Shown here one piece after another: positions 1-10,529 of a stretch of 64,000 nt of DNA (positions are counted from its first letter, which is position 1; each line of letters starts with the position of its first letter). Position numbers and translations under genes: made by a program. The notes beneath the pieces are model-generated. The model ran no database searches. It had not been told where the DNA came from and saw only the letters and a list, made by a program, of their open reading frames with translations. The stretch covers positions 7,502,001-7,566,000 of the forward strand of contig OZ316895.1 in assembly GCA_973895155.1 (NCBI GenBank), read 5' to 3'. Origin of the DNA: Marsupella aquatica (lineage: Eukaryota; Marchantiophyta).

Positions 1-2230
1 AAGCCTTTGAGGTTTTGTCTTTGACAGTACATTTTGCTTTCCCAACAAAGGTTTTTACATGATTCGACGCATGTTATGTTTTGCTCCTTTGATTAATTGT
101 TGTTCTCCACATGAGTTATTCTAATTCTCTTTTTCTTTTTCTTTCTTTTTGTATTCTAATGCTCTTTTTCAACTCCAAAATTCTATCTTTATTTCTTATT
201 CTTTTTTGGCATTTACACTTGACTCATAATTTGTACTTTGTGTACAATTATAAAGACCTGTCTTTTCCTTTCTTTTTCTTTGATACAGAGTTTCGTCGCT
301 GACATCCCTCAATGTTTTCTATGCATGAAGAAAGTAAACCCAATCTTCAGATCCATGATGACATTGGGGGAAACTTTTGGGGGGAATTGATCAGCCATGT
401 ATATGATAAGGGGTCTGAATTTGAAGAGAAATTTCAATTCTTCTGCTAGAGAACTTTCAATTCTTTTGCTAGAGAACTTTCTCCCTACTCTCTAGTGCTG
501 AAGATGGCATGGCCCTGCTCAAGGTCCAAGTTTAGAGCATTTTCTTGTTTCTTTCCAAATCTGGAGAGGCATTAATTTCTTCTTTCCAAGAATGGGTGAC
601 AAGTGTTGGCTCCAACAAAAACCAACCCACTGTCTCTTTTCTATCGCTATAAGCAATTCCATTCTATGCAGTATGCAATTGACTGCTGGCGTGTAAATTG
701 TACACTTGTTCTTCAAAGACACTGCTTTGGTGGGGGAGCTAGTTTGTTCTGATAGCGAGCTAAACCGATTTGCATTACCTCTCATTTGAAGTGTAGCTCA
801 TGATGAAATCAACTCCTCCACTCAGGAGAGTGAACTACAATAGTGACCCCAGCATCTTTATGCAACTTGGCATAAGTGAGGGGGTGCCCAATTGGACCAG
901 TCAGGCGGGTTGTCTTGCTTCTTTGTAGACAACAATACTTTTGATCACCCTTCAGAAACGGCTTATAGTGGTGAATTCTTACACTCCAACAAACATCACA
1001 ACTCCCATGGCAAGTGAGACTGGCTGATCTTTAAGCTCTGCTGGCCGTGTTCCTTGAGGCATTATAAGTTCTAGACATGCCTAAAAAGTTCACTACTTCG
1101 TAGCTGGACTCGATGCTGGACTGAGAAAGAATGATTGCTAATCCAGACATTTTGAGTTAAAATAGACGAGTTTGAGAGCCCCTGCTTTGCATGCCCTGAA
1201 AAACTTATGTCCCTGAAAAACTTAATATGCCCCCAAAAGCTATGCCTCTTGCTGGCTACAACAAAGACCGTCATCATTTGTAGTATATAATTACACTTCT
1301 ATCTTCACAGTGCAGCAAAAAATCTAGTCAAAACCTTGTCTCAATTGTTTCCACATTTCATTGAGGACAGTAGTGGGCAGCAGAAAGAAGCTTGAATGGA
1401 AGCAACAAGCCAAACTTAAGGAGATGAGTTTTGGAAGTACTAAAACAAATAAACCTGCAAAGCCTGAAGCTTTGACTTGGAAAATTGATCCAGCAGTGTC
1501 ATATTTAAATGGCAAATGAAAACAATTAGTAGAAGTAGATTCCACTTTATGCAGAGGAACAAGCCCAATGTCCACTAAAGATTCCATTCCTTGCACATGT
1601 AATACTCACAAAGTTAGAGAAATTAGTAAACCTCTCAAGCATAGCACTTGTGAAGAATCACAGCCTGAGGAGAGTGAGTAGAAATGGAGAACTGAGATTT
1701 TCTATTCATTCAATTGGAAAAGGTTTTTTTCCCTGAAAAACTCTGTTTAATTATATTAAGAGAGATAACATACAAGGGTGATGGCTTGCAAGGGTAGACT
1801 AACCCAGAGGTTGGCATGGTCCATGCATGCATTGGAGCAAGGTGGACCCTGAGATAGGCCTGCTGGCTACAATTTGATTTCCTTCAGTATGGTCCGATCA
1901 TTTATAGAATTGGAAGTTTCAGTTTCTTGATTTTGTTTATGGGTTCTACACATTTGCTATGTTAGTATACATTTTTGATTGACCTGTCTGATTATTTGGG
2001 ACTCACGTGGCAGTCTTCAAATAGGTTTTATAGGAAATGTCACAAAGATGAAAAATCAATACGTAGGACTTTGAACTAATAAGGTGATGCACATAACATA
2101 TCGTCAGAATCATTTAAGTTACTTTAATTTTCATTCAACTTTCCTTCAAGTTGTGAATGCAAGGTTTACTTAGATATACGAGAAATACTTGTGAGCCTAA
2201 TTGGACTGGAAGAGTATTGGGATTGTGGTT
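1..2230. other. No recognisable gene, left edge
   Basis: AT-rich sequence with only short open frames and no protein similarity that I can recognise. The first 300 bases are T-rich and could be an intron or UTR of a gene lying to the left, but no exon can be defined. No tRNA or repeat structure was seen. Confidence 0.5.
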
Positions 2231-2246
2231 CTACCAACTCACAACT

Positions 2247-2645
2247 TCATGGTTTGCCAAATATGTTGAATGAAAATATTTCACTAAATATGTCGTTGGA
2301 GGCTTTTGGAGGTGGCTCGTTGGATGTGGTGCTTTGGAAAAACTCTGAGGAACCTGAAGATGTTGATAAGTGGTGACCCACATGGCCATGGACAATAAGA
2401 TCAAACACTTTGGATATGACTTCAATGCCAGACTTGTGGAAGCTAGCAAAAGTGAGGGATGCAGACAAAGCCACTCCAAGGATGACAATTTTTGTAAAGA
2501 GCTTTTCAAAGGATTTCTTTTTGCGCTGATGTACATCCCTCTTCCGCTGTTGTTGTATGAATCTCCTATCCTCTGGCGGTAATCTAGCATCTATCTGTAT
2601 TCTCCTTCCTCTTGGTGAACTCTTCCATTTTGGGCCGATAGCCAT
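2247..2645 (-). CDS. Hypothetical small protein with one membrane segment
   Basis: A 132-residue open frame on the minus strand. The first 50 residues are strongly basic (many Arg and Lys), followed by one hydrophobic stretch at about residues 52-68 (IVILGVALSASLTFASF) and a Ser/Thr-rich tail. I do not recognise the family. The composition is coherent for a small membrane-anchored protein, and the frame is longer than chance ORFs nearby. There is no neighbouring gene to link it to, and two overlapping frames on the same stretch weaken the case. It could be one exon of a larger gene or a non-coding frame. Confidence 0.3.
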   Translation of the reverse strand: MAIGPKWKSSPRGRRIQIDARLPPEDRRFIQQQRKRDVHQRKKKSFEKLFTKIVILGVALSASLTFASFHKSGIEVISKVFDLIVHGHVGHHLSTSSGSSEFFQSTTSNEPPPKASNDIFSEIFSFNIFGKP

Positions 2646-2649
2646 GTTG

Positions 2650-3900
2650 TCTACTGATCAATTGCAACTTACATCTCTATTTGCAAAGACCCTCTTCTCT
2701 GGCTTTAATTGGGTTCCAATTGAGAAAATATCTGGCCTTCACCCTGTTAAACTTTTACAATCCACTTCATTAATTAAGATGCAAAATTCAAGCTCTTGAA
2801 GGCAACCTTAGTTACATCACATCTCTAGCAACCTTAAAATATATCTAGTAAGCAATGCATATTTACATCAAGGCAATTTATAGCCCAAACCAAGTCAACA
2901 ATTTATTGGGTGCCTTTGAATGGAAGGAAATGGACCTATTGCCTTTTTCCAATTTCAAACATGTACCAAATTGGTTCTTTGGGTGAGGATCTCCCTCTGT
3001 TGGCTTTTTGCACTCTATTCAACCAAAATCTACCCCTAGCATATTGTACATATGTTCTTTCAATCAGATTCTCTAGAAAAATATCACATTATATCATTGG
3101 GTTCAGTGTCCGTTCGGATGGATCATGTGACTGTGCATCCTTTAAATTGACGTTTTAGAGAGAACATGCACCTTCAAGTTGTTTGTGTCACCAAAGGTCT
3201 ACCCCATGAGCAATGCAAATTACAGTACTTAAAATAAAGCTAGGTCACAATTAAATGTAAGGAAAGAGTGAAAAGGCCGTGAGAGGCCTGGCCTGGTGTT
3301 CAATTTAGACCTAAGTATGGATTAACTATAAAAAAAAGGACAATTATAGGTTATCCACCTCCAAACAAATAGAGCCAGCCTTTTGATGTGAAAGGGCACC
3401 AAGAAGAAGGGGGAGGAGTCGCACAGCATAGACAGGAAGTAGGGGAACTTGACCCAGACCAGCCTTCTAAATGTCTACAAGAGTTTTGATTGATGATCAT
3501 CAAGAAATTGGGTGACTTGCTCTCAATCTGTTATATAGAAATCTGATATAGATCCTCTGGGGGTAGCTAGGTGCAAACCTAGACACTTTTTCTAAGCTCA
3601 GATTTTGGGTGCTGGATAGGGTTTCTCTGTCTGCAGTTAGGGCACCCACTTCCATTTCCTTATGTACAACAAAAAATACAACAGTATAAATGAAGCATGG
3701 ATGGCTTATACAAGTTGGATGCAATTTTCTGTTGGATGAGGCATGTACACAAGTACAATACAAAAGCATATTAAACACATGCACAAAGCCGCTTGGCCAT
3801 GTAGGGCTAGTAGCCTTCAAAACCCTATTAAAGAGTCAGTATTTACATCCTGAATAAGCTTGGTTTTGTTCAAGGGAAGTACCTTTTGGATGCCTCACAT
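2650..3900. other. Intergenic, nothing recognised
   Basis: Only short open frames without recognisable similarity. No repeat structure was seen on reading. It lies directly left of the first foldback element. Confidence 0.45.
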
Positions 3901-3916
3901 TCACTTTGTTAAGTTA

Positions 3917-4875
3917 CAGGTGTATGCTTAATGGGACCCTTGCCAAAACAATTTTATATGATGGGCCCCTATAAAACTTTTGCTACAAACTAGGCCCCCC
4001 ACTAATATGTTGTTACAAACTAGGCCCCATACCTAGTTTCTGTATAACACATGGTTTTTATGTGATGTCTAATTACATGGTCAACCATGGATACATTTCC
4101 CATCGCACTCCATTGCACGGCGGATCATAGTCCACAACATGTATGTGTATGCTTATGTCTTCACATGATTACAGAGATTTATATGATCCGTTGCTACATG
4201 ATAGTGGGTGTGTAGAACATTTAGTCTAGTTCTTGTAGGCTAGCAAACTTTCCCGTTATGATTGACTCTGTGTTGTCTTTGTTTCCCACTGGGACAATTT
4301 TTGAAAGTTGCAACAAGGGCAAACAGCCAAGAGTAAAAGATACTTGGTTCCTTCCATACTTAGAAAAAAATGGGGTCTAGATGTGAGAAGACAACAACCA
4401 TGACATTGTCTTTGTTCGACACTTTGACAATTTTTGAAAGTTGCAGTATGGGGCCAACGACCAAAAGTAGAGGATTTATTCCATACTTAGACAAACAAAC
4501 AAAGAGAAAGTCAAAACATCATGCATATCTTATACATAGGTTGCATTAAGCAACCTAAAGACGAACAGTATGGTCAAAATTCAAACCTGAAGACATAAAT
4601 CATATTGTCTTCACTTAGAAACTGACAGCACAATGGCCGCCACTACTCTGTAGTTACCCCATGATGTAGTTCATCATTCAACACGGTTTGACTTTAAACT
4701 TTACCATAGCTCTTATTGGTGATAATATTAAGCTAAACCTTCTTGTAGTAACTGACATTACAAGAACATCTGGTCAACACAAAAGTGTCAGAGGGGGCCT
4801 ACTTTGTAACAAAAGTTTTGTAAGGGCCTACCACGTAACTTTGTTTTAGTAGGGGTCCCATCAAGTATATACCTC
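3917..4875. mobile_element. Foldback (Mutator-like) non-autonomous DNA transposon, older copy
   Basis: The two ends are imperfect inverted repeats. The left end reads AGGTGTATGCTTAATGGGAC and the right end, reverse-complemented, AGGTATATACTTGATGGGAC. Similarity continues inwards through GGCCC-rich blocks (ACTAGGCCCCCCAC against AGTAGGCCCCCTC). Directly outside are GTTAAGTTA (3908-3916) and GTTATGTTA (4876-4884), a 9-bp target duplication with one mismatch. No transposase is encoded. Long inverted repeats with 9-bp duplications are the hallmark of Mutator-like foldback elements. The ends resemble those of the element at 6100-7096, so the two belong to one family. Confidence 0.75.
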
Positions 4876-4884
4876 GTTATGTTA

Positions 4885-6090
4885 CTGTCACAACAAGTTC
4901 AAACCCGGGCTCAAAACCTACAGTCAGATTTTTGATTGAGGCAATTATCAACTGAAGTGAGTAAGCGCATTGTTCATACATATGTAGAATGGAAATAAAA
5001 AGGAAGCCCAAAAAGTGTATGACAATGAGACCAGTCTCATGCAAAAGTAGCACCTGTGCCTCAGTGGGAAAAAGGTTGTCCTATGTTGGGTCTGGGAAAT
5101 AACGGTGGAGAGCTTGTAGTTAATAGCTTTGGATGTGGCAGTCCACCCTGGCAATCAAGAAGCCTAGCTGTATATGAATGCACCTAACAAATCTCTAGAT
5201 AATATGACTCTAGTGACTAGTGATGGCTTAATATACTTTGTGATATAGAGTTGGGACCAGCTAGCCCAATTCTAATGACTCTCTGCAAATCTATAGCATA
5301 CAGTCTACAAATATCTTGATGGAGGTGCACCCATGGTCTTGTGCTAGTAACTATGGTCAACAACGTTTGCCACCGAGTTTAAAGTTTAACGTTGAAGTTG
5401 TTAGCTGTTGGTACTGGGGCCATCCAAAGGCTGCATTTGTGGCTTTGCATTGTGAAACTTACTGATGTTGGGCATAAAAATCTTCATGCACTTGAGCCTT
5501 TTTTGTTGGTGTAGAACAAATGGGGCCTTTTAGTGAGAATGGCTCAAAACAAGCAAGAACAAGTGAGCAATTGACTGCAGTTTGAAACAAAACCAAAAAT
5601 GTTCAAGCTACGACAACAGCAACGGCTGTGGCAATTTTTTTGGGACTCTATTGTATTCATTGATATAGCATACACCAGGGCATTCTGAAAGGGAGAAGTC
5701 CAGGTGATCCACGGCAAATTATCAAAATTCTTCCTAGTGCCCGGTATGGCAGTGTGACCCTAAGAAGGACAACATGAGGACCCCGATGAGGACCCCATCT
5801 ACAACAGAAGGATTTATGATCTTTTCTTATTCTTATTCTGTTCAAATAAACGAGGGAAACTAAGATCAAAGGCCAAACCAGGCACAAGCAGGGAAAAATC
5901 TTTGGGCTCAGGAAAACCCTCTTTCTTAATAATAAATGATTAATGATAAATCATAAAAGCCCTGAGGGCATGTCAAAAATGATCACGCTCAGGTTTGCAC
6001 ATGCCCTGCCTGAAAACTGTACATTTTGGCATTCTAGATTGGAGTGTCGATCATGCCATACAAAATTGATCTAAGTTTCATTTTTTCCTT
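4885..6090. other. Spacer between two foldback elements
   Basis: No gene recognised. Several short frames lie on the minus strand, none with a recognisable motif. Confidence 0.45.
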
Positions 6091-6099
6091 GAAAACTAT

Positions 6100-7096
6100 G
6101 AGATATATGCTTGATGGGCCCCCTGGTGAACCTTTCTTACCTGATGGGCCCCTAGGGAACTTTTTTACCAAGTAGGACCCCTCTTAATGACCAGTACACC
6201 TGTTCTTGTGTGGTGCCTACACCTGTCCTTGTGTGGCGCCTACTATGTATGGTGACTCCAAGCAAACTGCACAGTTGAACTGTGCGGTCAATCTTGCATG
6301 GTCGACCGAGAAACCACGGAGATGATTCGGGAGAAACCGCGAAAAGCGACTGCCGCTGCCGAAACTACAATTTGAAGACAATATGCATTATGTCTTTGGA
6401 TTCACTGGGTTAATGCCTGAAGACACAATGGATTATGTCTTCGGGTTCAAATTTTTACGTATCGTGGGGTAGTTATTAGGTATATTTTTCATGTTGCGCA
6501 CATGGGTTTTTCACGATGTTTTCATGCACGACTATCAGCGTCAGTGTGGGGTACCTCCAAATGTCCACAAAGAATATTCAAGTTCAATGTTCAGAATTTG
6601 CCTACTGCAGCCACAACAAAAATTGGCAAATGATTGACAAATGCGCTCAAAAAATGGTAATACTCCCCTGTGTAATGCATACAAACAATTTCCAAAGAAG
6701 ACAGACCCAAAGGTGTCGGGGTACACCCTAAACCCTAAACCTTGAAACACGGGAAGACATAATCCATTGAGTCTTCAGGCATTAACCCATTGAATCCGAA
6801 GACATAATGCATATTGTCTTCAAATCATAGTTTCGACAGCGACAGTCGCTTTTCACGGTTTCTCCCGAATCATCTCCATGGTTTCTCGGTCGACCATGCA
6901 AGGTTGACCGCACGGTTCAACTGTGCAGTTTGCTTGGAGTCACCATACATAGTAGGCGCCACACAAGGACAGGTGTAGGCACCACACAAGAACAGGTGTA
7001 CTGGTCATTAAGAGGGGTCCTACTTGGTAAAAAAAGTTACCTAGGGGCCCATCAGGTAAGAAAGGTTCACCAGGGGGCCCATCAAGCATATATCTC
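6100..7096. mobile_element. Foldback (Mutator-like) non-autonomous DNA transposon, younger copy
   Basis: A 997-bp element with about 350-bp, nearly identical terminal inverted repeats: 6100-6455 pairs with 6741-7096. The ends are GAGATATATGCTTGATGGGC and its complement. The direct repeat GAAAACTAT flanks it exactly at 6091-6099 and 7097-7105, a perfect 9-bp target duplication. No transposase frame is present, so it depends on an autonomous relative. High arm similarity and a perfect duplication suggest a more recent insertion than the copy at 3917-4875. Confidence 0.88.
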
Positions 7097-7189
7097 GAAA
7101 ACTATTGATACATTGACACCTAATGCTTAAAATATCCCAAATATTCACTGTTAAATTTTTTCCAAGTTTCACAAAACATTACCTAAATT

Positions 7190-7290
7190 TTCAGGAAAAT
7201 ACTTGATGGGGCCCCTCTAATGAAAGATATTACTAACTAGCCCCTAACTTTTCAAATCTATTCAATGGGGCCCCTTGTCCCTCTGACCCT
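7190..7290. repeat. Fragment of a foldback element end
   Basis: Contains ATACTTGATGGGGCCCC and a second inward block TTCAATGGGGCCCC, resembling the termini of the two foldback elements to the left. No partner arm or target duplication was found, so this is called a remnant only. Confidence 0.4.
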
Positions 7291-7299
7291 TTCTCAGGA

Positions 7300-8170
7300 C
7301 CTGTCATATTTAGTTTTTACATTTTTTAATTGTAATGTACTATACAACTTTATACGAGTCAGTCCACAAGATGTATTGTCTAGAAGCAATTCAATGTACT
7401 TTTATTTATAAATACTTATAGAATTTATGTACTAAGTATTTAGCACTTCTAACTCACATATTCGCTGCCCATATTCACTTGTTTTATGTTTTGAAATATT
7501 TATACAAGGGAATTAATCCTTAAGGCATGTAAGTTTTGCTCTTTTTGGTTCTTTCTCTCAGTTGTTTGGAATTATTCATAACTTAAAGCATTTCTCCAAA
7601 GCATAGCTTCACCTGAACTTTAGGAAGGTGAACCAATGGGTTTGGGTGCTATCTGGGTGGTGCCATTTTTTATATGTTGTTTTTTGCAAATTACTCATGT
7701 GGTACTTAGACAATTCTTTGATACTATTTTTCCAAAACATGTTTGGAAATATTCACACAGGAGCATTTCCTTGGTGTCAATTTTGTGATTTTTTTAAGAT
7801 GTGAGCACCTAGGTAGAGTATATCAGGCAATTGATGCAATGTTACTTAAACAACAATTTTATTCTTTAGCTTAGTACACAAAGCATTGATTGAATTCACA
7901 AGGCGTCAATTGAATTCATAAAAATGAGCATAAGGAATGCACATAGTAACAAGTGTTAAAGCTTTTATATGACCTTATAATTATGAGCTCAATGTTGGTG
8001 CAACAACTACAAAATTAGCTATCAAAATCATATTGCAATCAAACTCATATTGCAATTCACATCTATATGCTTACTCAAAGTGACACTAAAAAAATTCACT
8101 TTGCATGTCACACCCTGTGACCACCAGTCCAATCTATAAAAGCTATGAAGACATTGACAAGTTAAGCATG
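7300..8170. other. AT-rich spacer, nothing recognised
   Basis: AT-rich, no open frame above about 60 codons, no repeat recognised. Confidence 0.45.
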
Positions 8171-8329
8171 CGGCTTCACTCCTGAATCTTGCCTAAGTAA
8201 TTCCAAGAGTAATTCAGTTCTGCAAAACTATCACAATCAACCAAGACTTTAGTCCAAAGGGTACTGTCAAAGAGACACATACCCTCGTACCTGGGATTCA
8301 TAAATCCAAGGTAGTGAATGAAATGTGTA

Positions 8330-8650
8330 ATCACCTGTGAAATTAAGGTGAAACATAGTTGACATTGTACTTTGTTGTGATTCTTCTTGTGTGGCCAACA
8401 CATTGGCTGCACCCTCGTTTGCCAATTCAAGGAAACGTTGCACTTGTGATGCGTTAGTAAAATCGTTCAAGTTGTCCGGCATCCAGTGAGGTTCACCTGA
8501 ATTCTGGGAATCAACATCTCCAAACCTATGGTATGACACATTTGACTTATCATCACTGCTTGGCTCATACTCAGAATAATCTTGACCTTCGGGAAAAGGA
8601 ACATCTTGTGCTTGAGCATAGTGATCACTTAAAAATCTATGTCTCTCCAA
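8330..8650 (-). CDS. Hypothetical acidic protein exon
   Basis: A minus-strand open frame rich in Asp, Glu, Ser and Gln. It starts at a Met at 8650, and a possible splice donor (CAG followed by GTGATTAC) lies near 8333. Beyond that the frame continues to 8267 with different composition, suggesting an exon end. I do not recognise a domain. It could be the acidic part of a transposon protein or an exon of a host gene whose other exons I cannot find. Confidence 0.22.
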
Positions 8651-8729
8651 TGATCTGCTTTGTCCCAGAAAATTTTATCCCAGAACACAAATTCATAATA
8701 TTTGTTTATTTATTAAGAATTATCTAGTA

Positions 8730-9830
8730 AGCAAACCTGATGTATGGTTCAGTTAGGGAGCTAAGATAAAATCTCCAGGAGCCCCGTAGTCTTAGCATGG
8801 GCGTTTGGGGCACTTTAGAAGAAGTATGCGGCAAGGGGATACATTTAAACCATGGCTAGAACTCCACCCGGGTTCCTAGTTCCTTGTCATCTGAAAACTG
8901 CCCAAACCCAGGTACGATGCAGGTTCGCCTCTTCCCAGAATGATGCTAGTTCAAATCGACGGTGAGGAATTATTTCATCGGAGAAGAAACAGCATTCACC
9001 ATCACTTGCTTGAGTATACAGTAGTAATGGGCCACCAAAAGAACGAGCACGTACATGACGTCCACATTCGTTTCTGCCCACCTTGTCGGCCAGTCCCGGG
9101 GCTGACGCAATAATCCACCAAATCCAGCTTGACCAAGAGCAAGTCCTCCATGACGACGCGAGCAATCGGTGACGCAATAGGTGACGCAATCAGTCACCAA
9201 TCAATTCAAAGTCTCGTGGCCTAAGCGTTATCGAATCAATCTCTCGAGTCTCGAAGGGATATGGAATTTCGCAGTTCTCTTGGAAGCTACGAGACAGCTT
9301 AGAGCACCTTATTATTAGAGGGTTCGGTTGTCAATTCTTCGTCTGGCCATTATTGGTTCTCCACTTCTCCGTGACTGTAAAGTTAACCTTTCGAAACAAA
9401 AACAAGAATAACTCTTCGTCTGGCTGAAGCTCCGCAGCCGACCGACCATGCCAATCACAGATTTGATTTGCAAGTCCAGTGGATTAGACCCTCCACTGAA
9501 GCTGGCGGCAGCACTGCAGCAGCCTATGATGTACAGTTACTGCTCTCGACCAGCCTCGCGTGCCAATGACCGTCTAGCCAACAGATTTGACCACTTTGGA
9601 GCTGTTTGACGCAACGGTGCATGTTCTGTGTTTCACGAAGCGAGCCTAGAGAAAAACCTAGGCTAGAAGAACGGGCTCTGGATAAATCTCTAAGAACGAC
9701 GCAGGTCGGTCCACATAGGTCAGGAGGGGTATATACTCAGGTTTTCACTCTCGGACAAGATGTCTATTTGTTGGACAGGACAAATGATAACTTGTTCGCA
9801 CAAAAATGGTCTATTTATTCAATATTCACT
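8730..9830. other. Intergenic, short local repeats
   Basis: No gene recognised. A short triplicated motif GGTGACGCAAT occurs around 9168-9200. Base composition becomes GC-richer towards the C/T-rich block that follows. Confidence 0.4.
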
Positions 9831-9837
9831 TATATTC

Positions 9838-10525
9838 CCTGGCCGGGACCAAAAATTCCCGACCCATCCCTGGCCCGGTCCCGAACTCTCCCAACCCCTC
9901 CCAGCCGGGTCCCAGACTTTCCCGAACCCTCCCAGCCCGGTCCCGGACTCCTCCTAACCCTCCCGGCCCGGCTGTGGCTGCCTAGCCTGGCCTCCCCTTC
10001 CTGGCCTAGCTCTTTCCTGGCCTGGCCCACCCAGCTCTCCCCCACCAACCGGCCCTCCCTGCCTGACTCTCCCCGTTAAGTGAGCCTATTCCCAGCCTGG
10101 CCTACCCTTCCCGGCCCAGTTCTTTCCCGGCCCGGCTCACCCGGCTCTCCCAACCCCTCCCAGCCGGGTCCCAGACTTTCCCGAACCCTCCCAGCCCGGT
10201 CCCGGACTCCTCCTAACCCTCCCGGCCCGGCTGTGGCTGCCTAGCCTGGCCTCCCCTTCCTGGCCTAGCTCTTTCCTGGCCTGGCCCACCCAGCTCTCCC
10301 CCACCAACCGGCCCTCCCTGCCTGACTCTCCCCGTTAAGTGAGCCTATTCCCAGCCTGGCCTACCCTTCCCGGCCCAGTTCTTTCCCGGCCCGGCTCACC
10401 CGGCTCTCCCCCCCCCCCCCACCCGCCCAAAGTCTCCCTGCCCGGTCCCGGATTCCCCCGTTCAGTGAGCCTATTCCCAGCCCAGCTGCGACTGCCTATT
10501 CCCGGCCCGGCCCAGCCAGCTCTAT
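9838..10525. repeat. C/T-rich low-complexity block with 259-bp tandem duplication
   Basis: Built of CCCGGCCC, CCTCCCAGCC and similar words. A segment ending in CCCCGTTAAGTGAGCC occurs twice, 259 bp apart (GTTAAG at 10075 and at 10334), with almost no differences, so the duplication is recent. Proline-rich open frames through the block are a product of composition, not evidence of a gene. Strong strand asymmetry (C/T on plus) is visible throughout. Confidence 0.8.
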
Positions 10526-10529
10526 GAAA

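Noticed and set aside
9606-10079. 157-codon Pro-rich frame over the C/T-rich block
   Set aside because: Explained by CCC/CCT/CCG composition. It is one of several overlapping frames, and the duplicated block has no domain.
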